Origin: Gamarada debralockiae
Taxonomy: Eukaryota > Ascomycota > Leotiomycetes > Helotiales > Hyphodiscaceae
Assembly: GCA_002803225.1 (NCBI GenBank)
Contig: NXFV01002074.1
Span: 80,531-144,530 of the forward strand
DNA length: 64,000 nt
Direction of reading: 5' to 3'
The notes beneath the pieces are model-generated. The model did not search any database and was not told the origin of the DNA. It worked only from the letters and a program-made list of their open reading frames with translations. This document shows positions 10,403 to 19,164 of the stretch, in pieces (position 1 is the stretch's first letter; each line of letters starts with the position of its first letter). The translations under genes and the position numbers were made by a program.

Positions 10403-12623
10403 TCAAGAATCGACGGTATTCGATTTTTTAACCTTCGTAGCTTTCGTCTTATCTTTCTTTGCATCCTTTGCAGCGTTTACGGCGTCCTTTGCTACCTTCT
10501 TTCCAGCGGTCTCGGCCAGCCGCTCGTCAATCTTTGATTGTCTTTCACTGATTGCAAGAAGTTGGCTAGTCAAAGCGCGGTAACCTCTGAGCTCCTTAGC
10601 CGTCATTCCGCTGTAATTGTCACGAAGGTTCCAAGCTTCCACGACCGCTTCCTGCGAGCAGCTGTTAGCAATCGCTCTCCTTTATTGAGCGATTGGGCCC
10701 GGGCGGATTTCGGCAGTAGAACTCATGAAACTGGGCCAGTAATCGCCCGAATGTGGTGAGAGAATGAAATACGTACCTTGCCATAAGCCTGTGAATTCTT
10801 CTGATAGAAGGTTACGATCGCATGTCTGCACCAGAGGGCATTCAACACGGAAACATCTTCCCATGATGTTTCTGGCGGGAGATCGCTTCGTTGCCAGGCA
10901 TGCATGCCAGTGAGAGAGGCAATCTTGGCGTGGAACTCAACACTAGCAGGGAATCCATCAGGCTCGGATCTTCGGGAAGCCAATATCTCATCAACCTGCC
11001 AGGCTAGATCGCCATCCGCATCGTACTTTGGAATGACTCTCTTAGGGATTGTTCCATCGTCTGTAAAGGATTCGAGCTTGCGCAGTTGGTGGCGTGTGCG
11101 ACTCGCAACGATACAAGGTTTCCTGTGCAAATCTCGAAGTCAGTAATCGCTCAATAGAGGTGAAGGATTAGAGCTAAGTCGATTTCACGCGCTTCAAACT
11201 CAAAGACGCCCTTCAAAGGGCTGGATTCCGGAGTAGCTTCATGAGACCGCCAGAATATGGAGAAAGTTGCCGTTAAATACTTACTTATCTTCACCAAGGC
11301 GGCCGTCACCGTGTATGTCGAGTGTCGCTTCTCGCTGAGCGATGAGCAAGGTCTTTAGGCTGTATGGTGAAGTTCCTCGAGGGTCCTTCATCCGCTCCCG
11401 CAGAACAGGCTCCAACTTCGCAACGAACAATTGACAACGGTCCTGCCAGCCTATTCCACTGCAGGAGCCACAGACCTTGAGTCTCAAGGCCTGCAGACCC
11501 TCCATAGCGATCAAGGCATCTTTATACCCTGATATCTTAGACTCTTCTCCCTGGAAGAAACCGGGGTAGGGTTCTCCATCGAAGAAGGTGTAGCCGTAGG
11601 GGATGTGGAAGTCGGAGTGGAACAGGAGAGTAAGTTCCTGGAGACCGTCACTGCAGAAAAAGGCAGTCAGCAATTGTTCATTAGATTTGGAAGATTCTTA
11701 GTGACTGCTTTTGGGGCATTTTGCTCGACGATTTGCAATCGCCCATTAGATTTGAAGGATTCAGGATTCATGCTTTCGAGACGTTGTGATCGCCCCCTCG
11801 CAATCACTGATTCTATGTGAAAGATTGCGGAACTTACCATGTTGCCAGAACCGTGAAAAGCTTGGAAGCTTCTTTAGGTATACCACTCCAATCACAAATG
11901 ATGGATCGAATAGCCTTCATTCGGGGCGAGGTGAGTGCAACAAGATAGTTGATTGTGCCAGCAGCGCGATTGACCCGCCAACCCGGTGCGCATGTGAACG
12001 CGAAACGATTGACTTTGTAGAAAAGGTGAGTGAGGGCGACTTCCTCGTACAATGTGCGGCAGACTCTGGATAACTGAACCGCGGTCAAGGTAGGGGCATC
12101 ATTGACGGTCTTTTTACGAGTACCGTCCGACTTAATCTGAGCTCTGGACCAAATGAACTTGTTGGACCGCTCTCGAAGTTGGACTGGCTCGATCGGTTCG
12201 TCGACGGTAATGACCAAGATCCACTGGACGATCGAGTCAGTTATTGCTGCAGCGGGGTAGAAGGAAAGCACTTACGATCTTCTGCTTAATCTCAACTGGA
12301 AGCTTGAGCAATGCGCTTTCGGCGTTGCCCTAGAAGGAGATAAATAATCATTCAGACAAATTCAGCGATTGATTTGCGCACCTGGACGATGACCTTGCCC
12401 GTCAAGTTGGATGCTTCCTCGGTGTTCTAGAATACGTGTCAGTTTGAATTGCTCGAAGGTGATGAGCGATTCAAATACCTGGGCTGCAGCGGTCGTGTTG
12501 TCAATTTCGGCACTCTGAAATCCATATCAGCTTCAATCGTTCAGGGGAGATGAACAATTCAAATACCTTGGGGGCGGGAGCGCGCTTCTTGCTGGCCTTT
12601 CCAGACTTGGATTTCCTCGTCAT
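10403..12623 (-). CDS. Uncharacterised fungal protein with F-box-like LPVEIKQKIW motif; eight exons
   Basis: I assembled eight exons that stay in frame: 12623-12567, 12514-12479, 12426-12382, 12329-12276, 12223-11838, 11650-11285, 11122-10777 and 10651-10403, giving 512 residues. The N-terminus is basic (KSKSGKASKKRAPAPK). Exon 4 ends with LLKLPVEIKQKI, the opening of the F-box-like/2EXR module common in large fungal families of unknown function. The C-terminus is Lys/Ala-rich (KKVAKDAVNAAKDAKKDK), helical and possibly nucleic-acid binding. Function is unknown. The gene structure is odd: four consecutive introns of exactly 52 nt split very short exons (36-57 nt). Introns 1, 2, 3, 5, 6 and 7 contain the palindromic element described in the findings. 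The splice chain is well supported by phase and reading frame; the start ATG is less certain. Confidence 0.7.
10652..10776 (-). repeat. Intron 7 of orphan gene with exact 9-bp inverted repeat
   Basis: This 125-nt intron (GTACGT..CGCAG, minus strand) carries CAATCGCTC and GAGCGATTG as exact 9-bp inverted arms at 10669-10677 and 10687-10695. A GCTAACAG branch-like site follows directly. It is a clear instance of the palindromic element placed just before the acceptor. Confidence 0.7.
11123..11178 (-). repeat. Intron 6 3' half, copy of the element shared with Cwf11 intron 5
   Basis: The last 56 nt of a 162-nt intron (11284-11123). It contains CTTAGCTCTAATC, TTGAGCGATTACTGACT and a CACAG acceptor. 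Over this length it matches 25062-25116 in the Cwf11 gene at 48 of 56 aligned positions, including the ACTGAC branch site and the acceptor. Confidence 0.8.
11651..11837 (-). repeat. Intron 5 of orphan gene with internal duplicated element
   Basis: A 187-nt intron (GTAAGT..CTGCAG). Two 28-nt units, both built on GAATC.TTCAAATCTAATG or a near variant followed by GGCGATTGC or AACAATTGC, occur about 70 nt apart with five differences. A third related segment (CAATCTTTCACATAG then GTGATTGCGAG) lies near the donor. The second unit leads straight into CTGAC and the acceptor. Confidence 0.65.
12427..12478 (-). repeat. Intron 2 of orphan gene, 52-nt palindromic intron
   Basis: It begins GTATTTGAATCGCTCATC, carries GAGCAATTCAAACTGAC, and ends TTCTAG. 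It is the same length as intron 1 and identical at 37 of 52 positions without gaps. The 5' arm TTGAATCGCTC and the 3' arm GAGCAATTCAA are complementary at ten of eleven positions, so the intron should fold into a hairpin. Confidence 0.75.
12515..12566 (-). repeat. Intron 1 of orphan gene, 52-nt palindromic intron
   Basis: It begins GTATTTGAATTGTTCATC, carries TGAACGATTGAAGCTGA, and ends TTTCAG. It aligns end to end with intron 2 of the same gene, which suggests both came from one source sequence. Its arms TTGAATTGTTCA and TGAACGATTGAA pair at ten of twelve positions. Confidence 0.75.
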
Positions 12624-14673
12624 GTTCGCTGTGTCTCCTTCAACGTGCAAAGAAGGGTGAACGATCGAGAGTTGTTGAAGATGATCCAGTTTTCAATTTG
12701 CGAAGTAGGTTGAACGATCTAAGGTTGTTGGCGGTAAATAAGCGAGTCGACAATGGAGCCTCGTTAGTTCAAAAGAAAGGAGCGGTTGAGAAAGCGGGCG
12801 AGTATGGGATGGAAGGTACTCTCGAAGAGTTTTCTGGAAGGTGCTACCGAAGCGCCTCGAAGAAATCGACTTATTGAGCCAAAAAGAAGTCGCGGCGAGG
12901 AGAAAGAAAACTTATGAAGACCTCAAATACTTCGTAGTGAATTTAAACGTCAGCTCAATGTGGTTTGTGGATAACTTCGCTGACTGTTTTCGAGAATCTT
13001 CGCGCTTGTCTTTCAGTTTCTTGTTGAAGTTTTATACTTCGTTTTGTACAACAATGGAAGGTTCGATTTACGAGACATTCTTGGACCTTCGAAACACTTC
13101 ACGATTGCTTTACATCCAGAGAAGCCTCGTGGTTTCTCAGCAAGCCTTGATACCCACCGGCCGTCTCTTAAGTACGAAACAACCACCGACTTTGTTTATT
13201 CGATACCTGCACCGCATTTTCAGGCTGGACAATGAGAAATTCTGCTTCAAGAACTCATTCTTCATCTATCATATTCCCTTTCTGTCCCGAGTAACTCGAA
13301 AGACTCCAGAACAAACTGAGCAAGTGGCTTGGCATGAACTCCAGAAGACTATCACCCCCGAACTTTCAAAGGTCATCCATTTGTCTTTACAATTTAGAAC
13401 TTCGTTACAAGCACATGACATGACCCATAAGTCTGGTGGCACAAAGGCACCTATGGCCCTGGGCATCCGTTGGTCCCTGACCAGTTCCTGTCGAGGTCTC
13501 CTCTCGAAACAACACGAGCCACGGTACCACTTGTGTGGACTCCAGCCGAGTTTTTCCAGGCGGAATTTCCACGGTTTCTTGTGTGCTGCTTAATGATGAC
13601 TGCTGAAGCCAATTTACGCATTTATACCGCTTACACACTTTTCACCCCCGTTTCCAAACGCTAGATGGAAACCAGCATGTTGGACTGTTTTCCAGATTCA
13701 TGATTCGAGAGTTCCCTTGTGTATGAGCTGTAGCAATCTGCCATGGCATTGCAATCATTCAAGTATACCGTCCTTTCAATTGACTCTCTTCGCCGATCTA
13801 TATCTAGGAGGAAAAGATCCGGTCTTGCATCGCGTACAGGATACACTTTTGAGATTCTCCAGCATATTATTTCCTTCGGTATCATCCGAGATGTACCTGT
13901 CAGTGATCGAAGGTATGGTATTGGCAGTCGTCTTAAAGTCATTGAACAGTGCTCTGCGAGGTCGTCTGTGTGCAGGGAGGTCAGCAACTTTCCTCATTAC
14001 CTTACCTGGCGTAGTCTGGATTTGTGAATCCCTCACAAACTGGCGTATCCTCAAGAGCTATGAGCTTGCAGCTTGAACACAAGTTGGTGGTGATGAGATG
14101 TCGTTGAGAACGCAGCATTCGCGTTAACCTAGGGAGGACGACAGCAGCCAAATGCGAACCCGCCAGTTTGCACGAACCTCAAGCTTCTCCATTGCATCTC
14201 GTTGGTCTTGCCCAAGCTGAAGCCAGAAGCCTAATAGATTATTGACAAGTCGAATTCCAATGAGTACATTACGATGATGACCATGCAGTAGTTCTCATTA
14301 TTCATTTCATCATTAATTTCCGATTTCTTTCCTCCGCAAAACTCTCCACCTCGATCTTACTCCAGTGCCCCGGGATAACTTCCGATCAGCGCTCGGCGCA
14401 AGGGTCTGAGTGGAACATTGGAGCAACAAAGACTGCGACTCTTATCAATTCACGATAGAGCGAGTCATTCCCATATCGTGCCCCTCCATTGACAGCAGTA
14501 GCCCGCCCCCGGGGCTTATCTAAGCTTTCGTTCCACTGCCATGGCGTTGGAGGGGTAGCTCGATGGCTATTCCTAGAGCTTGATAGGTAGGAAGTCAGGA
14601 GCTTCAGTCATGGAGATGACCTAGGGAATAATTTCGGGCTGACTAGATTTGTATTTATATTCTGCTGCTCCTC
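12624..14673. other. Intergenic, no convincing gene
   Basis: About 2 kb upstream of the orphan gene. Immediately 5' of its start are further GTGAACGATCGAG and TTGAACGATCTAAG motifs, probably in its leader. A 250-codon plus-strand frame (12841-13593) begins with GTG rather than ATG and shows no family features, and another frame covering part of it looks no better. I do not call it. Smaller frames at 13.7-14.1 kb overlap on both strands and are probably chance. Confidence 0.45.
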
Positions 14674-15930
14674 TTGTTTCCTCCATTCTTGAATCTCAAA
14701 TTCTCAATCTTCAAGTCAAAAGTACACATAGAGCAGAATTTCAAAAAGTCTACACCTTACTCTCTTCCATCAGATGCTTCTAAGATCAAGCTCTTTGAAT
14801 TGGATGACCACTACAATTTCCTACGAGACCTTGTTGGCTATGCGAGAACTCGTTCAATCCTCAATGGCCAGGAAGAGCTAAAGGTCGCAATTTCCTTTGT
14901 GATCAACTACGAGGAGGTTTGTTCAGGAGCCATCAATTACAATCACTTAACATCTCTAACATACCCTCAGGGCGTCGAGTACACTGTCCTCAAACGGAGA
15001 CATCCACTCCGAAACGCACCTCTGGGAAGCCTCCGGTGGAAACCCCAAACTCCAAGAACGAGCCATAAACATCGAATCCGAATACGACTACGGCTCACTC
15101 ACCGGAGTCTGGCGCCTCTTCCGTCTCTCCAACAAATATAACTACAAATACACACTCTACGCCGTCGGAAAAGCCATCGAGGATAACCCCGTAGTGAGCA
15201 TCTCGTCCGTGAAGAACGGACACGATGCAGCTTCCCACGCCTATAGGTGGATCGATTACGCAGACATGCCTCCGGAGAAAGAGAAAGCTTATATCAAGAA
15301 GGAAATTGAGACTATTACGAAGATTTGCGGTGAGCCGCCGGAGGGTTGGTATTATGGACGCTTGTCGAGGAGGAGTTAGGCGCTGGTTTGGAATGTGTAT
15401 ACCGAGATGGGTGTACTTCTACTGTGGGACTCTGATTCTTATGCGGATGATTTGCCTATTGGGTCGATGTTCCGTCTGAGATAAAGGAGGAGAAGCCTCA
15501 AGGCATGCTTATGATTCCTTACTCTTATGGTCAGTCCACTGTTTTTTACCTTTCTGTCATAATCTAACCAGAGTAGATTGCAACGACTACAAATCCAACG
15601 TCCCATCCGGTTTCGGCTCCCCAACCAACTTTCCCGACCACGTCAAGACTGCTTTCGATACTCTCTACGAAGAAGGCAGCGAAGGCTCCCCAAGATGATG
15701 ACAATTACTCTCCATTGCCCTGCGTCGGCAATCTAGGGCGATTCGGAGCCCTCAAGAAGATTGTGGAGTATATTTCGCAGAAGGAAGGCGTGTGGGTTGC
15801 TACACGCACCCAGCTCGCAGAACACTTTAAGAGAAGTTTCCCACCTATATACCTTGCGCCTGGTGTGAAGAGAGCTGAAGCGCCGAAAATGGCCAATGGC
15901 TGGTCTACTCACAAGGAAGTTCCTGTTTAA
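14674..15930 (+). pseudogene. Polysaccharide deacetylase / PuuE allantoinase-like pseudogene
   Basis: The reading shows a NodB-type deacetylase in pieces. The pieces are VAISFVINYEE (14886-14918), an intron ending at 14970, then GVEYTVL. A shifted frame follows with SETHLWEASGGNPKLQERA, GVWRLFRLSNKYNYKYTLYAVG, NGHDAASHAYRWIDYADMPPEKEK and GWYYGRLSRRS. Next come an in-frame TAG (15377-15379), WDSDSYADD, a lost base near 15456, and MLMIPYSY. After a second intron (about 15530-15576) come GFGSPTNFPDHV, a lost base near 15693 and another shift near 15720. The end is GRFGALKKIVEYISQKEGVWVATRTQLAEHF. At least one nonsense and four frameshift lesions are seen. Intact relatives include S. pombe Cda1-type proteins and allantoinase-like deacetylases. 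The start is uncertain. Confidence 0.85.
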
Positions 15931-16035
15931 ATGTACTTATTATTGATTTGAAAAGCAATTTTAATTTTTGAACTCCGGCCTTCACCATTTTGCTCATCTA
16001 TCGTTTTCTTCATAACTTCATAACAGACAGCCGAC

Positions 16036-16872
16036 TCACAGTTCGTGATCAACAAAACTCTCATCGGCAACTGGAGCACAATTCTTCCCACCAGCTCTCT
16101 CACACCCAGCAGGACACGGGTAGCTCTCATCATACTGCCACGAGAATAACGAATCCGTCTCATTCGCCAAAACATCTGCGATCAGAACCGTCTTCCCAGG
16201 AAGCTTCGACGACTCCTTAAATACCTCCTCAGAAGAAATCGAAATTTGTCCCCATCCCTTCTCAGACAGGGTGTCCATGCTTGTAGCATATACGTATTCC
16301 TTGAAGCCCGACCAACGAATTGCTGAGGCGCACTAGAGCATTGTCAATGCCTTGATTGGGAGGAAAGAGAGGGAAATGGTACCATTGGGCAAGCTTCTGC
16401 AGTCGTATATAAACTCAAAGACCTGAAAGCCTCCAATGCTGTAGTAGAACTGAGTTTATAATCTCCCTTTGGGTCCGTGAGAATTGTTGAACAATTGTTG
16501 ATAGCTGCAATCTCCCCTAATCACCCTCGCATCAGCACAACCCCACCCAACCCAAAAATATCTCTTACCATGCAAAGTAGGATTTCCAGACTGTGTATTC
16601 TGGTTAACGCCCATACAAACAAGCTTCCCCTTTGGACCCTCGCTCGTGTCAGTGTGATTCACAATCACCGTTCCAAAAGCAGCAAAAGGACATGGTGATT
16701 CAAGTTCCGATAGCGCGGAAATGGCTCTGCGCATCCAGTATGCTCTTATTTCGAAAGAAATTTTGTCTGCAGAATAGGAGGGGGAGGGATGGATGTGTTT
16801 CTGGTCGTGGCCGTTTGTGAGGTGGATTAAAGCTAGGAGGATCAGGCTGAGGATTGAGAGTGGGTACAGCAT
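16036..16872 (-). CDS. Secreted cytidine/guanine deaminase-like protein
   Basis: Three exons (16872-16569, 16516-16383, 16332-16036) give 244 residues. I chose the ATG at 16872 because it starts a signal peptide (MLYPLSILSLILLALIHLTNG); an upstream in-frame ATG at 16962 would bury it. The zinc-dependent deaminase signature is present: NPTLHGEIAAINNC (the HGE provides a zinc ligand and the proton-shuttle Glu) and ACPMCASAIRW (two zinc Cys). The residue before CPMC is Ala instead of the usual Pro. The C-terminus has CPAGCERAGGKNC, probably forming disulfides. Fungal relatives of this secreted group are annotated as cytidine/deoxycytidylate deaminases, but the true substrate is unknown. It is intact, although both neighbours are pseudogenes. 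Confidence 0.85.
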
Positions 16873-17630
16873 TTTGACTTCTTCAATTGCGAGATTTTGA
16901 AATAGAGTGAGGGATTGATTGGGATGGGAGAGTCTGATGAGGTGTTGAAGTTCTCCTCCCACTTTGAGGATATAATGTATGTCAGTAACAGCTGATGTTG
17001 ACCCCTCACCAACGTCGCCTTACGCACATATCGATGTCATGCTTTATCGCCCGATAAGCCCACAGCCTTCTCTCAGCCTTCTCATTACCTCACTCCGTCA
17101 TCATACACAAACTTCCCCACATCCCTTTCCCAACCGAGACCCATCTGTGGAATTCTCCAAAAAGCGCCACTCCTCTCTCATGCACGCGATTCCATCTCCT
17201 AATAAATATCATAAAACATGGCCCGTGTGCGCGGCGCAAGATCTTCGGAAGGACCCTCGACAGCCTGCCAGCCTTTCGGAGTGGATCCGTGAAAATTGAG
17301 GACGATAAGGAGAGGGGGCTGCTTATCAAAACTCTTCAGATTGTTTCTGGAAGAGAGGTCGATCCCGGGGCAAGATTGAAGGATGGGTCTGAAATGCTGT
17401 TGAAAGGACCTTCGAGATGGGTGACGTCCCGGTTTTTGAATCCCATGATAAGGATGTACCGAGGGTCACGTCTCGCCGCGGCTGCTTGCATCCTCTATTG
17501 TTTTGATTGCTCAAGTGACAATCTTTTAGTCCTACTTTCTCAAAGTTTTCAAAGTCTCCTTTGCTGCGTGTTTTTACACTCTCATTAGCATTACTGCAAC
17601 TTGTTCCCGTCCCATCAATACCACTCTATG
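16873..17630. other. Divergent intergenic region
   Basis: About 750 bp between the deaminase (minus) and the old-yellow-enzyme pseudogene (plus). It should hold both promoters. CT-rich runs are visible around 17060-17200. Frames in it are short and overlapping. A TTGATTGCTCAAGTGACAATC segment near 17503 weakly recalls the palindromic element. Confidence 0.4.
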
Positions 17631-19037
17631 GTCTTGAAAATGGGTTCAGTACTAAGAGCAAACCCTATCGTCTCAGCTGAAGAAGCAGCCCTCCCAGGAA
17701 ATGGCATAACATCAAAAGAAGACGCTCCTCGCGGAGCCTCCTCCAAACTCTTCACACCCCTCACAATCGGAAACGGCAAGCTAACACTCTCCCACCGCAT
17801 CGTCCTCGCACCCTTAACACGCATCAGCGGCCTTCCTCTCATCCTCAACCCAACCCCCGAAACCCAAATCGAGTCTGGTGTCCCGATTCTCTCGTTACAG
17901 AATACTACGTCCAGCGCACCACTCCCGGCGGTTTTCTGATCACTGAAGGTCTGCCACCTTCAGTTGAGTGTAACGGCATGCCCGGTGTCCCAGGTCTCTT
18001 CTGCGCCGAGCAAGTGAAAGACCGGAAGGCTGTCGTGGACGCAGTACATGCAAAAGGCAGCTACATTTACGCACAATTCTGGAACGCGGGATGAGCATTG
18101 ATACCGCAACATACTGGTCTCCCACCATCAGCGCAAGCGCAACGCCTTATGATGGCGACGAGATGTATCCCTACCCACCGCCGTTCACCAGCACACAAGT
18201 ACGCCCATTTCCACCAACCGAACTAAGCTTGGAGGGCATCTAAAAGCAAATCGCAGGCTACGTATCCTCCGCCAAGCTCGCAATCGAAGAATGCGGTTTC
18301 GATGGCATCGAAGTACATGGCGGAAAACGGCTATCTCCCCGAGCAATTCCTAAGCAGCAATATCAACACCCGAACCGACTCTTAAGGCGGGTCTCCTGAG
18401 AAAAGATGCAGGTTTGTGTTGGAATTAATGGATGCGTTAGCGGAAGCTGTGGGTGAAGATTGGTTGGCGATAAGATTGAGTCCGTTCGGGCTTTATAACC
18501 AGGCGAAGGGAATGCAGAGGTTGGAGACATGGGAGCATTTGTGTCGGGAGTTGAAGCGGAAGCATCGGTTGAGTTATGTGCATTTCATTGAGCCGCGGTA
18601 TGAGCAGGTTCTGAGTTTGGAAGCTGAGAATAAAAGTAAGTTTTGTTTTTGGAAGGGAGGGCCAGGATTGTGCTGACGTGTGGCAGTTTTGGCTTCGTGG
18701 GGAATGGCAGATGTCGATTTGAAGGTTTTTATAGAGATCTTTGGGGATACGCCGTTCTTTTCCGCGGTGGGCTGGAATGATAAGAACTCTTGGGGTGTGC
18801 TGGAGGACGGCTCTTACGACGCTCTGGCTATTGGGCAGCTATTTTTGAGCACTCCGGACATGGTTGAGAGGCAAGTACCCATCCATTCGTTATATATCGG
18901 AACAGATGCTAACAAGCCGCCAGACTCCAAAAGGCCTCCCATTAAATGCGTACGATCGATCTCGATTTTATGGCACCTTCTCAGACCGCGAGGTGGGCTA
19001 CACAGACTACCCCACGTATGAGGCTGTCCAGAAGTAG
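17631..19037 (+). pseudogene. Old yellow enzyme (NADH:flavin oxidoreductase) pseudogene
   Basis: An almost complete FMN-dependent ene-reductase can be followed through shifting frames. The pieces are KLFTPLTIGNGKLTLSHRIVLAPLTR, then after a shift near 17880 PDSLVTEYYVQRTTPGGFLI and AVVDAVHAKGSYIYAQFWNAG. There are stops at 18092-18094 (TGA at the expected Arg), 18241-18243 (TAA) and 18383-18385 (TAA where GGSPEK-context Tyr is expected). Further shifts lie near 18125, 18322 and 18922. The C-terminal half includes LAIRLSPFGLYNQAKG, SYVHFIEPRYEQVLS, GDTPFFSAVGWNDKNSWGVL and YDALAIGQLFLSTPDMVER, with a normal intron (about 18635-18687). The family's GGW FMN motif reads VGW here. Splice sites survive, so decay is recent. 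The frame reaching 18676 is only a fragment. Confidence 0.88.
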
Positions 19038-19164
19038 AAAAAGTGGCTTAAATGCAATGCATTTTGGCCGCTCAGACCATGAGACCCTCGCTATGCAATC
19101 CACTACGCTGCGCCGTGATCTATTGTTCGTACATTTGCTAAATGTTCTTTTGAGCATTTGCATC

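Noticed and set aside
12841..13593. 250-codon open frame on the plus strand
   Set aside because: It starts with GTG, has no recognisable motif, contains overlapping frames of similar quality, and lacks intron or promoter logic. It is probably chance.
14674..19037. Sequencing error as the explanation for the broken frames
   Set aside because: Some indels are next to homopolymers, but each relic also has substitutions to stop codons and several indels outside homopolymers, while neighbouring genes are intact. True pseudogenes fit better, though read data would settle it.
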